Positions 13,575 to 26,200 of a DNA stretch of 64,000 nt are shown here, in pieces (positions within the stretch are counted from its first letter, which is position 1; every line of letters begins with the position of its first letter). This DNA comes from Cinclus cinclus (lineage: Eukaryota; Chordata; Aves; Passeriformes; Cinclidae): NCBI RefSeq assembly GCF_963662255.1, contig NC_085052.1, forward strand, positions 31,258,654 through 31,322,653, in the 5' to 3' direction. Below the pieces are notes generated by a model. That model ran no database searches and was not told where the DNA came from. It was given only the letters and a program-made list of their open reading frames with translations. Made by a program: the position numbers and the translations under genes.

Positions 13575-16500
13575 CCCTTGGGTGAACCCTTTTGTCCTAT
13601 GTGGCTGAGAACTATCATTTCTCCCTCATTCCTAAGTAGAATAGGAAACCTTGTTTCCTAGGAGCTGCTGGAAGTGTGGAGTGATGCTGTGGGTTTTTGT
13701 GTGGGGTTATTCTTACATCATTCACAGTTTTTTGAGACAAGGCAAGGCCAGTCCTGACAAGTATTTCTGCCTGGAAAAGGCACTGTTCTCTCCTTAGGAT
13801 TGCTCAGCCTTTTGTTGGGTTAAGTAACCAGCTCATTGCTCATACAACTGAACAAAACTGCTCTAGCATTTGCACTACAATAAGGATTGACCAGTGAGTG
13901 ATGGAAAGCCACCTCTATCTTTTCTCTCACTGTAAGATAAAATCTGCCTTACATTTACTTTCTGCCTTTTTACCTGTTTAAATCTGCACATCCCCAAACA
14001 GTGCTTATTCTGGTGTTTCATAAAACTATGTTTATTAAATTTAGGGAAACAATTCCCCAAGCATTTCTATGAATAGGTAAGATGCTGATAGATATCTGGA
14101 GTACCTGACAATTTATGGATGTTTAAGGGAACTCAATTACATCATGCAGGGCAAAATGAACAGTACTCATAACCAAAATATTTATCATGAGAGCACTGAA
14201 ATACTGTCATGGTCTAGCAGATAATGGTGGGTGTTGTAATGACAAAGCATGACTGGTTCTGAGCATTTCAAAGTGGCAGACCAAGCAGCTGCAGTATTTC
14301 CTATTTTGGAGGATGATAAACAAAGCTGTGTTATGAACCCTTCTCCTTCTGATGGAAAAGAATTTTTTTCTACTAAGGCTGCTGCCTCCATCACCTCAGT
14401 AGGAAAAAAAATAAAAATAAATGTTCTCAGTTAATTGTGTAGCCTTTCAAGATGAGAGTCAGCAAGATGAACGAGCACAGAAAAACCACCATAATATGTG
14501 GGCTTACTTTTTCTGTACTCTGAAATGGAAATTAATCCCAGCCCTGAGTATTGGGAGATGACTGTGTGAGAGGTGAAAGAGAGGTTAGAAATGTGGGATT
14601 TTTGAAAATTTTGTTTATATCTGAATTACTAAGACAACTGTTTTCATAATAGGAGAGTTGTGGTAGAGTAACTGCAGGTCTTTGTCCAGAACATGTTTTT
14701 TTCTCAGATACATGTAATTTCCTGAAGAACAGCCAGGTACTCCAAGACTGATGCCTTCTCACCTCCCATTTTCATTGCCTTCCCTTCTTTGAAGCCTTGC
14801 TCAAGACAAAAATTAAAGTGGAAAGCAAACAGTGGGAATACCATGAGCTGGAAAAATGGCTCTCCTCTATCTATTTGAGATAGTCTGGAAGTATTTTAGA
14901 AGTTTAACCTTCAGAAACTTGATGTGGGTCACAAATTGGTCTCCTTAGGACAAATCACTGGTACAGATCTGCAAGGATATGTTACATGGGTTAGGAGAAA
15001 AATGACAAGATATAAATCTCTTGAAGACAATCATTAGAGATAATTGAGAAATGGATGGTACAAGGAATGATGAACTCACAAGCTGATACCGAATTCACAT
15101 TCATCTGTCTCATCAAGATCTATAATTATACAAAATTACAAATTAAGTGTACTTTCATTAGGCTCACACGTAAAAGGAAATGGCTTTTCTAATGATATGA
15201 GTAAATCTGCACTGGGGGCCCCTCAGTGCCAGAGCCAAATCTTTTCTGGCAGCTTAGAAGGGCCCCATTACCTTTTTAAGGTGAACTGGAAGAGCTGAGC
15301 CCCACACTAAATTTGGAAGTACATTAAGCATAACTAATGACACTGAAACCTCCCCTCAGCCTATCTCCTGTTTTGTCTCTGCTGCTGGGGCTCTTGTGTC
15401 TCATTTGTGAAGTAAATTCAGGCCATTGTTATGAGACCACTTGCTTCACCTCTTGAGTTCAGTCTTGTGTGAAGACACTGAAGACTAAAATTTAAATAAA
15501 TAAATGGAAATGTTTTGTCTCTGTTTTTGCATAATAATATGGTAATTCCCTGTGAAACACTTCTTCTCCTGTCCCCACAGTCTCATGCTGCTTAGCCAAA
15601 CAGTATAAAGTACATTTGGAGAAGAGAAAGGAGAGAAAGGAAAGCATTCCTCTGAGTTACCTGGATGCCTTACTTTGTGTGAAATAGGTGCAGGATCCTT
15701 ACGTGGTGGCAAACCCGGGGGCCAAATCCACCAATTAACATTTAACACAGAACTAATTGCAGTCAGCCTGAGCTCCTGCTTGGTAGCTGCTGCCCGGTGG
15801 AAGCAGACATTCTTAGTGAGAAATCCTTTGGAAATAAACTCCTTACCTGGACCAGCCTGCTGTCTGAAAAGCCACCAGGGCTGAGTTTGGCTGGACTGGC
15901 ACAAGTGTGTTGTCTTCATGTTGGAATGAGTGGAGTCAGGTAGCCTCCAGCTACTCTTAAAACAGTTTTCCTTGGATTTTAATGTAAATATCTGACAACT
16001 TGAGGAAAACTTCCATGTTGCAGAAACAAACATCTGAATCCAAGGAAGTGACCAAGTCAACCACAGGCAACAACTATTTCATGGCCTTGGCAGCTGCCTT
16101 GTCAGAAGCTTGGCTTTGTGTGTCCCCACAAACTGCAGTCATGGGGACCTGTCCAGCAGGACAAGCCCTTCATGGAGAGATATCCAGTGGGACACCACAC
16201 TTCACCTTTTAGCTGTAGGCAGAGCATGAGGAAAGCTGAGAAAAAAGGCCTGAGCAAGTGCTGAGACTATTAAATTATTACTGAGAGACATGGGAAATTA
16301 AGGGATTGTAATTTTCCCTTTCTTCACCAGTCAAGATTTCAACCAAGATATCTAAGTCAATTTAAATATAACTAGAGTCTATAGTGAATTAAAATTATTA
16401 TATTAAAACATAAATTATGCCAATGAGATTACTGTAGATTTAAAAGAAACATAAATTCTGATAAAATATATGAGTCTCATGTATAAGAGAAAGTTCAGCA

Positions 16501-19500
16501 CTTCTTTAGATATTGCAACTGTAGGCTGCAATGATGAATAAAAAGAAAGATAAAAAACCAGAAAGGGGGTATTTATAAAGCCTTATGATCAGTATTTTCT
16601 GATTTCTTGACATCTTTTCACAGCTTTAAAATATCCTACTTTCCCATGGAATTTACCCTGAAATAAAACAAATGTCATAGCTGCAGCATCCTTTATAGCA
16701 CAGAGTTATCATAGGCAGGCAAGGGTCTCTAAAAGGTTGATGAAATCAAATATGTATCAGACATCTCTCTAATCCCATTAAAATAGAGCTTTAGAAAAGA
16801 TGAGTTTAAAATAATCCCTTCGGATCAATTTGCTAGTAAGTCCCCTTTTGCCACACCCTCCACAGGTAGCATTACACAGCTCCTTTTCTTCCTGTAATCC
16901 TACCAGCCTCCTGTGTACTGCAGATCAAACAAAATGGAGAATTAGGAAGACAAGGAGATAAAACTAAATAGACCATTTGCAAATGTGTACTAAATCAGGG
17001 ACGGCATGTTGCTTCAGGTTGCTTCTTAAATGGACAGAAGAAGCAAAGAAAAGCAAAATTCAAGTAGGAAAGGATAAAGGGAGAATAAAGAAGGTGTTCC
17101 CTTACTCCTCATTCAGAGCATAAGAAATATTGTCAATATTTAAACCCTCTTTTTCTTATTGCTAGGAGCAGAGTGCTATCAGCAGCTGATCAGGAAATAA
17201 AGCATTTCATTTTTCATCAGAAACACAAATTTTCCCCTTCCTAAGTGCCAGAGAAGATCTGGGCAAATATGCTTTGCTCTCAGCAGAGCGCTGATGGGCA
17301 GCAGGCAGCTCCTTGTCTCCGTGCCCTGTGTCTCACAAAGCCATCGTTTATTAACAGCTCTGCTGACAGACTCACCTGGAGCCCCTTATTTCCCCCAGCT
17401 GCCTTAAATCCAGACTTGTCCAGTGGTGCCTACAATTAGAGAACCAAATTTGGATTCTAGCCTTTTTTCTAAGGATTCATGTTTAGGGCTCACATTTTTG
17501 CAGCTTCTCCAGAGCAGAATGAGTTTTCTTTTTCCTCTCCAGAGGGAAAAAGATGTATTTTGCCCATCTGAGGAGAGAAAAGATCAGGCCATTTTGTCAG
17601 CAGAGAGCACCTTCCTCTTCTCATGGCTGGAGCAGCAGGGGGTGGAAAAGGGTGCAGTGGTCACCTTTTTTGTGAGGGACTGCAACTCTGCCTCTGACAG
17701 AGATCAGAGATGCTGGGTGGCAGGAAGAAGAGAGAAAAGCCCATCTTACTGCTTCTGTTGGAAAATAAGAAAGAGGTAAATTGTGAGAGAGTTTCCCCAG
17801 AATTCTTTGAAGAATTTAGGGGTGTAGATTTCATCAGATGAACTATATTCAAAGCCAAAAAAACATTCTTAAAAAAACCATTTTAAATTCAATGAACATC
17901 TAGGTTCATAACATAGGGGAGGCTGATGAGTAATAGCTTTTACATAGTTAGAAAACCTAACTAGAGGCTTCAACAGACATATATGTTTTAATTGCTCACA
18001 TTTCTATGGGAAAGGAATGTTTAATAAATTTTCTTTTCACCTGTCTACCTGTGGGTTTGCCCTACCTGAATATCAAGGACAGATCAGCTTGAAAAGAATC
18101 TGACAACTTTTTCCTTTGTTTTTTTTTTTTTTTTCTACTGAACTATCTACACTATCACCAGTGGTTTTAGTAATCTTTTTATCATGCAAGAAAAATGGCA
18201 GCACAGTTTTATAACTACGCATGTTTATTTAAATGCTGCAAGCTGTCCAGGACCCTTTTCATACCTGTATGATGTTGGATCACCACTTGTGTGACTGATC
18301 CTTCATTACCCAGTCTGCTTTTTCTCATCTTGATACCATCACATTTACAAACAGAAATGGTATCCCAGATATGAAAATGTTTTAGAAACAGATGTGTTAA
18401 GAAATTAATATTACCTTTCCATATTGTAATGTCTTCAGTGAGAAATATCCTTCTATGTGCTCACCTGAGGGAAGTTTCAGATCAGTTTTTGGGTGTTGGG
18501 TTTACACACATTTAGATGCAACCAATTACTGAAAAGTGAATGTGCAAATGTTTGTTTTAAATAAGCATTTTTTCTTTGAAACCAAGCTCAGACTTCCAAA
18601 AGGATTGAATTTTACTGCCAATAATTTTCAAATAGTCTATATTGAATAACACTAAAAGCAAAAAGAAGAACTAATTCCTGGCCATCCTAAGTCAATGAGA
18701 AACTGATTTTTCAGATCTTCTCTTCTGCTGATTCATCCAATAGCTATTGAGATTTATATGGTATTGGAGAGCGACAGGGAAGAGCATTGATCCATTTGTA
18801 CGTGCATCAGATACCACTGCCAACTGCAAACTCCTTCACTCTGTTTTTAAAGCCTCAACCTCATTCATGGCAGTTCTCACATGGTCAAATGCACCACCTC
18901 TATGGATTTCAATCAAACTGAGCAGCAGGCAAAGTTTCAGTTGTATTCCTTCAGCCAACTAATACCACATTTCATTATCTCTTCTGGAACTGATGCTTTT
19001 CACTGAAGATACTCTGCTCTTTTAGTCCATCCTTGCTACTGTCAGGAAGCAATATCTCCTCTGTTATCCAAAATCTACATTGAACTCTGGGGTTTTATAA
19101 TCCAATGTATCATCAGCACTTGTGTGTTGAGCTTAACATTATACATCTGCAAAGCATGGTTGGGCTATCTCACATTTAATTTCTTCTCTTTGTCTTCATC
19201 TCCCTGTCGTGCTTTTTTAGTTGTGCATTAAAATAAATCAATAGCCTGTTTCACAGGAGCTATCACAAAATGCAAATAAACTGCAGGGAAAGTATTCAGG
19301 AAGAGAATTAAGATGAGATAAACCCTCAGGTTATAACAACATCTTATTTTTATCACAGTCCCTTTAAAAAAAACATCATGAACATTCCTGTGGCTGTGGG
19401 GAAACTTGCTCTTGACTTTTCTGTGAGGATTTCATTGAGATTGTTCCTATCAGGCACATAAATTTCTGCTGAGAAAGTTATGTGGCTTCTGTCCTTTGTC

Positions 19501-19897
19501 ACCAGCTTCTCAACCGCTCCCTAATTTTCATGTGATGCCTCAGTTGTTTTTAAGACTATTCTTGATGCTGGAAAAACTGGCTACTTTGCCCTGCCCGAAA
19601 TAGAAGGACAAGGAAAAATTTACATATGCTCTTCCTTTGTGTCAACCACTAAAACTGAGTGTTTATCGGACACAGAATTGTCTTGGGCAGAGTTTTATTT
19701 CTGGTTTCCTCTGATGCTGGACTTCTGCTGTAAACTGAGAAGTCTTCTCCACACAGAAGACTGTGCTGCAAAGGGATGCTGGTAAACCTTCTGTGTTTGA
19801 ATTCCTGAGTAACTCAGAGGCAATGGGCCTTGCTGGGATGGGGTTCCTCACGTGTCCCCCTGGACAGGTGGCACAGCCAGCAGTGCCACCTGCTCAC

Positions 19898-20082
19898 ACC
19901 CAGGGGTTTGCACGTTCCCTGAACAGAGACTCCTGGGTAGGAAGTGCCTCCAGTCCTCGGTACCATGCTGATAATTGTGAGCACAGGAAGGTGTTACACA
20001 GCTCTAATGTGCTCTCAGTGACACCGTCAAGTTTGGCGATCAGTGCTTCCACCTTCCCTAGGTTTTCCTCATGGAAAAGGAG
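19898..20082 (-). other. Exon-like segment (hypothesis)
   Basis: On the minus strand a pyrimidine-rich tract ending ATTCAG precedes 20082 and a GGT|GTGAGC donor follows 19898. The 185-bp interval is open in a single frame for 61 codons plus two bases; the other two frames stop within a few codons of the acceptor. The peptide begins LLFHEENLGKVEALIAKLDG and contains CNTFLCSQLSAWYRGLEALP. It has a balanced, helix-prone composition unlike most chance frames here. I cannot name a family. Without the splice, the frame stops a codon after the donor GGT. It may be a real exon of an unidentified minus-strand gene or a coincidence. Confidence 0.22.
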
Positions 20083-23000
20083 CTGAATGAAGACATAAGA
20101 AACATGGCAGTATATTTTCAGGTGAAGCCAAGCATGTGCTTTCTGTGCTTATAGCAATTGTAACTGTCTCTGGCAATATGAAAGGCAAAAGTATTTAAAT
20201 TAATATTTATGAAGAAGTCTAAATTAAGTTTTGGCTTTCTTTTTCAATGCTTCATTATTACATCCAGCTAAAGCACAGTATATAAAGATACATTGAGAAG
20301 AATTATCAAACCATGGATTCTTGAGAATCATTAAAAAATCTTTAGAGAAAATGTCAAGATACAGAAGCTGAAGTATGATGGCAGTTGGAAAACTAAAGAA
20401 GTTTTAGGCTGTGGTTAAAAGGAAAGTCAAGAAATCAATCACAATTGTTAAAAGTTGCTGCAAGAAAGCACAGCATATGACAAAAGAAAGGGCACACTCA
20501 GAATACATCAAAAAAAAAAAAAAAGCATGATCAAGAAATCTTAGCGAGGACGCAATGTCCTCTAATTCTTATTCCACTGCAGAGCAGAAATAAAGAAATG
20601 AGGAGCATTTAATTCACCTCAAGCACATACAAAACAATTTAAAAAGAGAAAATTAAAAAATTAAATATGATCCATATCACAATTATAGCTGAAAAAATGA
20701 CAAAATAAAGCTACACATCATCATAGCAAAATGCCTTTTGTGATAGCATGACCCTTAGGGATAAAACTGAAATGTTCTGGATATTTCACTGTTTTCTGAC
20801 CAGCCAGTAATGATGAAGAAAATCACTCCCATGAGAAAAAATAAGGAAAAAATAAATGGGGAAGAGAAAAGAGAAGGGAGACGTTAAATTTAATCTTTCT
20901 CATGAAAGGCTTTTTATGTTTAGATGTATGCCTTGGCCTCAGTTAAAATCCCCCCTCTGTAGTTCTGACTCCTTTTCTGCCAGATGGAGCACTGTACTCC
21001 CTCAGCTGGATTTCTGCAGAGAAGAAATGACATCCAGTGACTTTCCATGAGTTTGATCTGTGTAGGCAGCCCACCTGTTGTCACTTTTCAGGAGCAGTCC
21101 CTTTTTTCACAGCTGAATTTCTTCATCCCGGACAAATGCTCATAAATACATTGATGTGTATCCCTTGCTTTGATACATCTGTCTCCTCTCCCATGGACTC
21201 ACTCCCTTCTGCAATAGTTTTGCTCCTTTTAATTCCTCCTGTTCAAATGCAAGCCATTGTCCACATGCCTTTTCAGGACTTTGTGCATTAAGTATTCAAG
21301 ATGACACTGGCTGCTTAGAATGACATAATTGCTGCCATGTGCTGCAAGGGTGAGAGTGGCAGAGTCATCTCCCAGCCATACATATTGATTTGCTTTATGA
21401 GTGCTAAGAACAATTTTAAGGAATTTCAGGGGGATCTCACAGAGCTCAAGGTGATTAGAGGAGATGATGATGCAGACGTCAATTGGGAAGAATAAAAATG
21501 CAACACAAACTGTAAAGAAATGAGTAACTTGAAGGAAGCCCTGCTACAGTGAGTGACTCAGCAAAGGTGTCAGCTCTGTGCACTGAGGGGAATGGAGCAG
21601 AGCCATCCTGATCACTGACAATGCATGCTTGTCTGTTCCAGTGAAGGATGCTCCTGTGAACAAAACACATTCGGCTCCAATGTTCTCCCCACAGAAAAGC
21701 ATATGGCAGCAGAGCTAGAAAGCCTTGAGGAATGATCACTGGATTAGTACAGGAACTTGTAGAGACAAATTCATTTGATGTTGTCTCTAAAGCATCTCTG
21801 AACAAGTTCTGTTTGCTTTAGTGAGAACTATGCAAGTGAAGTGTTTTAGAAAACAGTTATATAGGTTGGTAATCGTGGATTTATTCCTATTGAAAATATG
21901 ATGCATATTTAGACAGCTGGATGTGTGTTCTCATTTAAGCTTCTGCATTTTAATCTTACTGTCTTTATCAAGAAAACTTATGGGGGGAAAACCTTAATAG
22001 AGGCTGTCTCACAACTTCAAAGCAGAGGTTATTCAGGCATTTGATCTTTAAATTAAGATTACATATATTTCCTTCAACTTCAGGCAAACAACACTGAACT
22101 ACAAAATTTCAGCCAGAAGTTTCTGCATGTAAGTTGACTGTGACAGCTGTAAAGATTTGAGAGGTACATTTATAAGGGGTACTGACTAATAATAGGAAAC
22201 TGTGGTTTAACATAGATGCTGGAGCATACAGCTGTATGTATGGGGTTTTTACCCTAGTGCAGAACTGATATGGGCATTCAAACAAATCAACAAATTACAC
22301 TCAACCCGTCTTAATGCATTATATTCCTTGCCTGAAGACATTAATAAGGCAAGCACTGAAGTTTTTTTTCTTTTTTAAAAAACACCAGATATGTATCTGA
22401 ATAAGAAAAAAGAGCAGTCTGGCTCTGTTGTGCTCAGATGATATTCTTTAAGTTTCTTAACTTTAAGAGAGTTTCACAGCAACTTAATAATATCTCAAGG
22501 CAGTAATGAATGCTTTTATTCAAGTCAAGTTGAAATCAATGATAAATTCAATTAAATCAGTGTAACTCCAGTGAATATTCAGTCAGGTCCAAAATTCTGG
22601 CAGGTAATTGCTCCTGTACAAACTGCTGGATTATGTCATCCTTATACTGATTTATTTCACCAGAACCAAGCCCCATGTACTGAAATGCACCTAGAGGGCT
22701 GCAGTTTTGATTCAATCTAAACTACTTGAACTGAAAGGGGAGAAAGACTTTTCAAAGCTCGTGCTTCCCTTGACCACACTTAGTCACCAGAATAATCATC
22801 TCTCTCACAGTCATATTGACCCACTCATTTACAAACAATCTGTCCATCTTTCAGTGGGGTACAGTCATGTAAAAACCAGCTAGCATGCAACAAAAAACAT
22901 TTTCAGAAGATTATTTATACTTCATGAATTTTGACTGAAAGCTTAATGTTTCAGCCCATGTAAAAGATAGCTCCATCAGGTAACTAAGACTTCTTTCAGG

Positions 23001-23180
23001 CTGAAAGTGTTGTAGATTTACTTTTGGAATTTTGTTCCATTTATTTAAAGTTAGCACATGCCTAAGAAATTAAATGGTACAGTGTATAGTGCATAGTTGA
23101 GAGCACTTCTTTGTGCAGCAGTGGGATACAAGACAAGAACTCCCTGTTTTTAACTGAAGATCCAGCAGTATCTCTGAAAG

Positions 23181-23288
23181 GAAAACAAAAACAAAAACAA
23201 AAACAAAAACAAAAACAAAAACAAAAACAAAAACAAAAACAAAAACAAAAACAAAAACAAAAACAAAAAACAAAAAAACAAAAACAAA
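23181..23288 (+). repeat. (ACAAAA)n microsatellite
   Basis: About 100 bases are built from a six-base unit of one C and five A's, with slight irregularity at the 3' end where extra A's break the period. The apparent Gln-Lys frame on the plus strand and Phe-Val frame on the minus strand are translations of this repeat, not proteins. The length makes it likely to be polymorphic. Confidence 0.97.
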
Positions 23289-26200
23289 AATGGAAGAAAT
23301 GTTAGAATCTTAACACTATACTTGAACAATTTCTTGTTCCTTCAAAATTAGCAGAAGCCAGAGTAAAAGATAAATGATCATGTTACAATTATATCTTTGA
23401 ACTGTTACAACCCACTAGGATAATGAATGAAAGCAACTTAGCTGGGTAGATATTCCCACACGGGCTTTGTAGATTGAAAGTGATTTTTTTTGCTGTTGTT
23501 TATGACATTAGCAGGGACATAATGAATTAAGTCAGAGTTTCAGTGGAGATTCTGGAGAAGGAACTTAGAAGTTCACAGGAAAGTGGCTACATCTATGCCA
23601 ACAGGAATTCAGTTTCAGAGGAGTGGGGCTGGTTCACCAAAACAATCCATGCAGAGTTACTACCTGCTGATATTTTGCATTTCTTGGGGGGTGACACCAG
23701 ATGAGAGATAAGCTGGTCCTGGAGCATAAATGCCTCCAGGGTTTGTGGTTTGAAGCTTTGTGCAAGAAGGAAGCTTTAGGGATGTGCTGAGAGAGCCTTG
23801 GTGAGGCAGCAGGGGCTCCTGGGCTGGGTGATTTGTGGCATGGAGCCACCACGAGGGTTCTTTAGAAGGAAGGAATCTACCCTGGGAGCATCAAGGCACT
23901 CCAAGAACTGAACCAAAAGCCTGGCAGGGGTTTCACTTCACAGCTGCCCCACTGGTTTTCAGCAAACCACTTGTTTGAACGCAGCCAGGCATCCCCCATT
24001 CTGTCTTGGGACAGCGTAATTTTCCATAAATAATGGCACAATAAGGCGCTTTGATGCAAATTAGTTTTGAGCATCTCTGCAGAACAGTGATAAAAGGAAA
24101 AAAAAAAGAAAAACAACTGAGTGGGAAGTAACAAGGAATCTGTCTAGAAATGTCACTAAGGGGTTTCACGTTATTAAATAGAACTGGAGTTACCATTGAG
24201 ATAACACAGAAAGAGCCAGCCTCAAAATTCCCTGCATGTCACACCTCAAAGCAATGCAAACAGTAATGCTCACAGTAGCTCTGTGTTCCAGTTCTTGATT
24301 TTTATCTCATTTATCCCAATGGAGCAGCATGGAGCTGAGTTGTAAGAATCCTTATTTCCACCAGCATTAGTAAGATCAAGACCTTGTTTGCAAATGAGGG
24401 AAATCTGACATTTGGAGCTCTGCAAAGAGCAGTCCGTTGGCTTGTGTTTTCTGTCAGCTTTTATATATGCACCTAATGAACAGTGGAAAATTATTACAGT
24501 GGAGGCATGGAAGTAAGCATGGGTGCTACAGCAATAAATATGAGCTGATATAAATCAGTGGCATTTTATTGACTTCAGTTCTGCTGGTCTGATTTAAATC
24601 AAGAATGAATTTGGCCCTAGGGCCTTGCAGAGAAATCTCTGAGACTGAATCCTGCTATACTGGCTCAGATAATTTTTTTCCTAAATTTCAGTGAGAGTCA
24701 TGGTTGAACAAAGATCTTGGGATTCTGCTGTCACATAACAGAAAAACAACTCTCATCAGCAGCTCATTTAGATTTGAAATGTATCTAAATGTTTTATGGA
24801 AATTATAAGCTTTAAAATCATTCCCATTTTGTTTTTAATGCTGTGGCATGTCTACTCTTCATATGTTCAGAAATATAAGTCACATTCTCCAGTTAAAAAA
24901 AATCAAAAACATTTATAAAAAATCCTCCAAACAAAATAAGCTTTTTTTTTTGGTGTGCTATCTAAAATGTAGAAGTTGCATATTGAGTACAAACAAGTAA
25001 AATACCAGTGGATTCATAGACACACTGCACTGCAGGTGGGGAAGCCAAGTAATTTCAGGTTTCTTCATTTTCCTTTCTTGTTGCTTTTCTTTTGGTGTTT
25101 TCAATGCACACTCATCAACTTTACAGGAGTGTCAGATTCTGAACAGAACCATGTGTTAAGATAATTACTAATTATGGAAAAAGGAATGAAAACAACATGA
25201 GTTTTTTAAGAGACCTGGTCATTTCCAGTTTTTCTACTTCCCAAGGAAAGGTTCCCAAGGCGTTGCTTTGGAAATCATAAACATTACACCTGAGTGTAAT
25301 TCCACATTGCCGAAAGTGCTAAAGCACATTACATTTTTATGACCTTCTGCTTCATTTTCAGGAGGCCACCCCATCTATGTGTAAGAGAAGGCTGAAAACT
25401 TGCTCTGTGGCTGCTCTGTTGGGGTTCCTTCTCTTCTCTGCAAGGAGCTCAGCTCTCCCAAGAGCAAGCCAGCAAAGGTACAGTCCTGTTTGGTTTATGA
25501 CATGTATGGCTGTAAATAGGCATTTGAGAGCTGTGGGGTTGGGTTGTTTCTGTTAGTTTGCTCAGAATAGAAATATGGTTTAGGTTAAATAGGAATGAAT
25601 TTTTTTTTTTTTTTTTTTTTTTTGTGGGGGATGGAGAGAAAGGAGAAAGACAACCACTGTAAGTAGCTAGCCAGTTTATATGATCTCCAAATAAGCATTT
25701 TATTTTCTTTGGGGAGTGGGAGATTGTGTTAAAAAAATAAACCTGTATGAATTCCATAACAAGAAATGTTACTCCCCTGAGGAAAAGGAGCAACTTTATT
25801 TGTAAGCTGTTGTCTTGATTGTTTTCGCTTCTTTTCTGTTTTGAGCTGCTGAAACTGCTTAACCAGTTATTGTAAAGTCACATATTGATTCAGGCAAATT
25901 CATGTGAGAGGTCTTTTTAAGGCAGAGAACGTATTCTCCTGTAATACTTTCCTATTTCTTCAAAGCACGTAAAAAAATTTTCAATTTGATCTCTGACTAG
26001 ATGCACAGCTCTGAAGAGGTCTGAGTGTCCAGTTTCTACTGAAGCCAGCTCAATATTCCGAGAGCATTTCCCAGCATTGTTACCAGCTTCTGCTGAAAGT
26101 CTTGTATGTTTTAGCTGCTCCTATAACTGCATGGCTCTCAAATGTCAATCCCACTCAAGAGTGTGCTGCTTCCATGTGTGTGAGTAAATTGTCTGGTTTC

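Larger units (their letters stand above)
8080..23180. other. Non-coding DNA, no gene recognised
   Basis: This is a long AT-leaning stretch with short chance frames only. The longest is 191 codons on the minus strand (15485-16060), tryptophan- and proline-rich and without any recognisable domain. It holds T16 at 18119-18134, a poly(A) run near 20511-20524 and a small two-copy tandem repeat at 13529-13574. The two best exon-like segments (12937-13069 + and 19898-20082 -) are listed on their own with low confidence. No retroelement could be assigned here by eye. Confidence 0.6.

Noticed and set aside
15485..16060. 191-codon minus-strand open frame, the longest in the window
   Set aside because: No recognisable domain, atypical composition, and overlapping frames on the other strand. 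A frame of this length is plausible by chance in 64 kb.
22093..22137. 45-bp plus-strand segment between CTTCAG and GTAAGT
   Set aside because: Two frames are open and the segment is too short to separate from chance splice-site pairing.
23070..23305. Gln-Lys and Phe-Val repeat open frames
   Set aside because: They are translations of the (ACAAAA)n microsatellite on either strand.
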